Program-made: the position numbers and the translations under genes
The notes under the pieces: model-generated
The model's input: the letters and a program-made list of their open reading frames with translations, nothing else
What the model was told of the DNA's origin: nothing
The model's database searches: none
In this document: positions 13,229 to 13,405 of the stretch, in pieces
Position numbering within the stretch: the first letter of the stretch is position 1
Layout: every line of letters starts with the position of its first letter
From: Chloroflexota bacterium
GTDB lineage: Bacteria > Chloroflexota > Limnocylindria > Limnocylindrales > CSP1-4
Length of the DNA: 13,405 nt
NCBI GenBank assembly: GCA_017860675.1
Contig: JAGDMV010000028.1
Span: 1-13,405 of the forward strand
Direction: 5' to 3'

Positions 13229-13405
13229 TCAGACCCTGACCCGCCGTTCCGGGTGTCGCTTTCGCTCGGCCCGGATGATCTCGTCGATCCGCTCCGCGGT
13301 GCGCTTCACCTGGCCCGTCTCGTTGACCACGACGTGGTCGTAGTCGCCCTGGCGAGCCAGCTCAAGGGCGGCGTTCCGCTGGCGAACCTCGAGCTCCTCG
13401 GCCGT
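13229..13405 (-). CDS. gmk: Guanylate kinase, C-terminal 58 residues only
   Basis: Gmk phosphorylates GMP to GDP. Only the last 58 codons and the stop lie in the window; the N-terminal P-loop and GMP-binding region are beyond the right edge. The visible sequence has the family's final helices: ELEVRQRNAALELA, then YDHVVVNETGQV (the conserved YDxVVVN segment) and ERIDEIIRAERKR at the end. The VVVNETG variant is common in high-GC Gram-positive and Chloroflexota enzymes. gmk immediately upstream of priA, without the usual rpoZ and coaBC, is unusual. The identification rests on the C-terminal motif alone, but it fits the gmk-priA-def-fmt neighbourhood well. Confidence 0.85.
   Translation of the reverse strand, partial: TAEELEVRQRNAALELARQGDYDHVVVNETGQVKRTAERIDEIIRAERKRHPERRVRV

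Overview
The window is very GC-rich (by eye roughly 70-75%) and densely packed with bacterial housekeeping genes. All but one read on the minus strand. No mobile element, phage gene, tRNA, rRNA or CRISPR array was seen. The base composition, the frequent GTG starts, the Asp23-DAK2-recG order and a TGxPxxxAN-free, 'VVNETG'-type Gmk tail suggest a high-GC Chloroflexota (Limnocylindria-like) or a deep actinobacterial lineage. That placement is inference only.

Layout, following minus-strand transcription from the right edge. The 3' end of gmk (13405-13229) is followed by priA (primosomal helicase), a small Ala/Glu-rich helical protein of unknown function, def (peptide deformylase) and fmt (Met-tRNA formyltransferase). 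After a 98-base gap come rlmN (23S rRNA/tRNA adenine-C2 methyltransferase), rpe with an unusual ~135-residue C-terminal extension, and dtd (D-aminoacyl-tRNA deacylase). These last three have overlapping stop and start codons. dtd converges on the only plus-strand gene, rpmB (ribosomal protein L28). rpmB is divergent from a second minus-strand operon: asp23/yloU-like, fakA/yloV-like, recG and rsmD (cut by the left edge). Overlaps or gaps of no more than 9 bases tie that operon together.

The gene order is a condensed version of the Bacillus subtilis gmk-rpoZ-coaBC-priA-def-fmt-rsmB-rlmN-prpC-prkC-rsgA-rpe-thiN-rpmB-yloU-yloV-...-recG region. rpoZ, coaBC, rsmB, prpC/prkC/rsgA and thiN are missing, and dtd and the small helical protein are added. 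The shared theme is translation (def/fmt initiation, RlmN, Dtd, L28, RsmD) with replication restart and recombination helicases (PriA, RecG).

Regulatory features include extended -10-like motifs. Those before def and rlmN lie so close to the start codon that leaderless mRNAs are likely. The rpmB/asp23 divergent region holds a palindromic -10 that could serve both strands. Three perfect tandem copies of a 19-bp unit sit directly upstream of the def -10. Several GC hairpins lie in the gaps, none with a good U-tract. I did not find a clear novel defence or mobile system. The best leads are the RPE extension, the def promoter repeat, the small helical protein and the non-standard start of priA.
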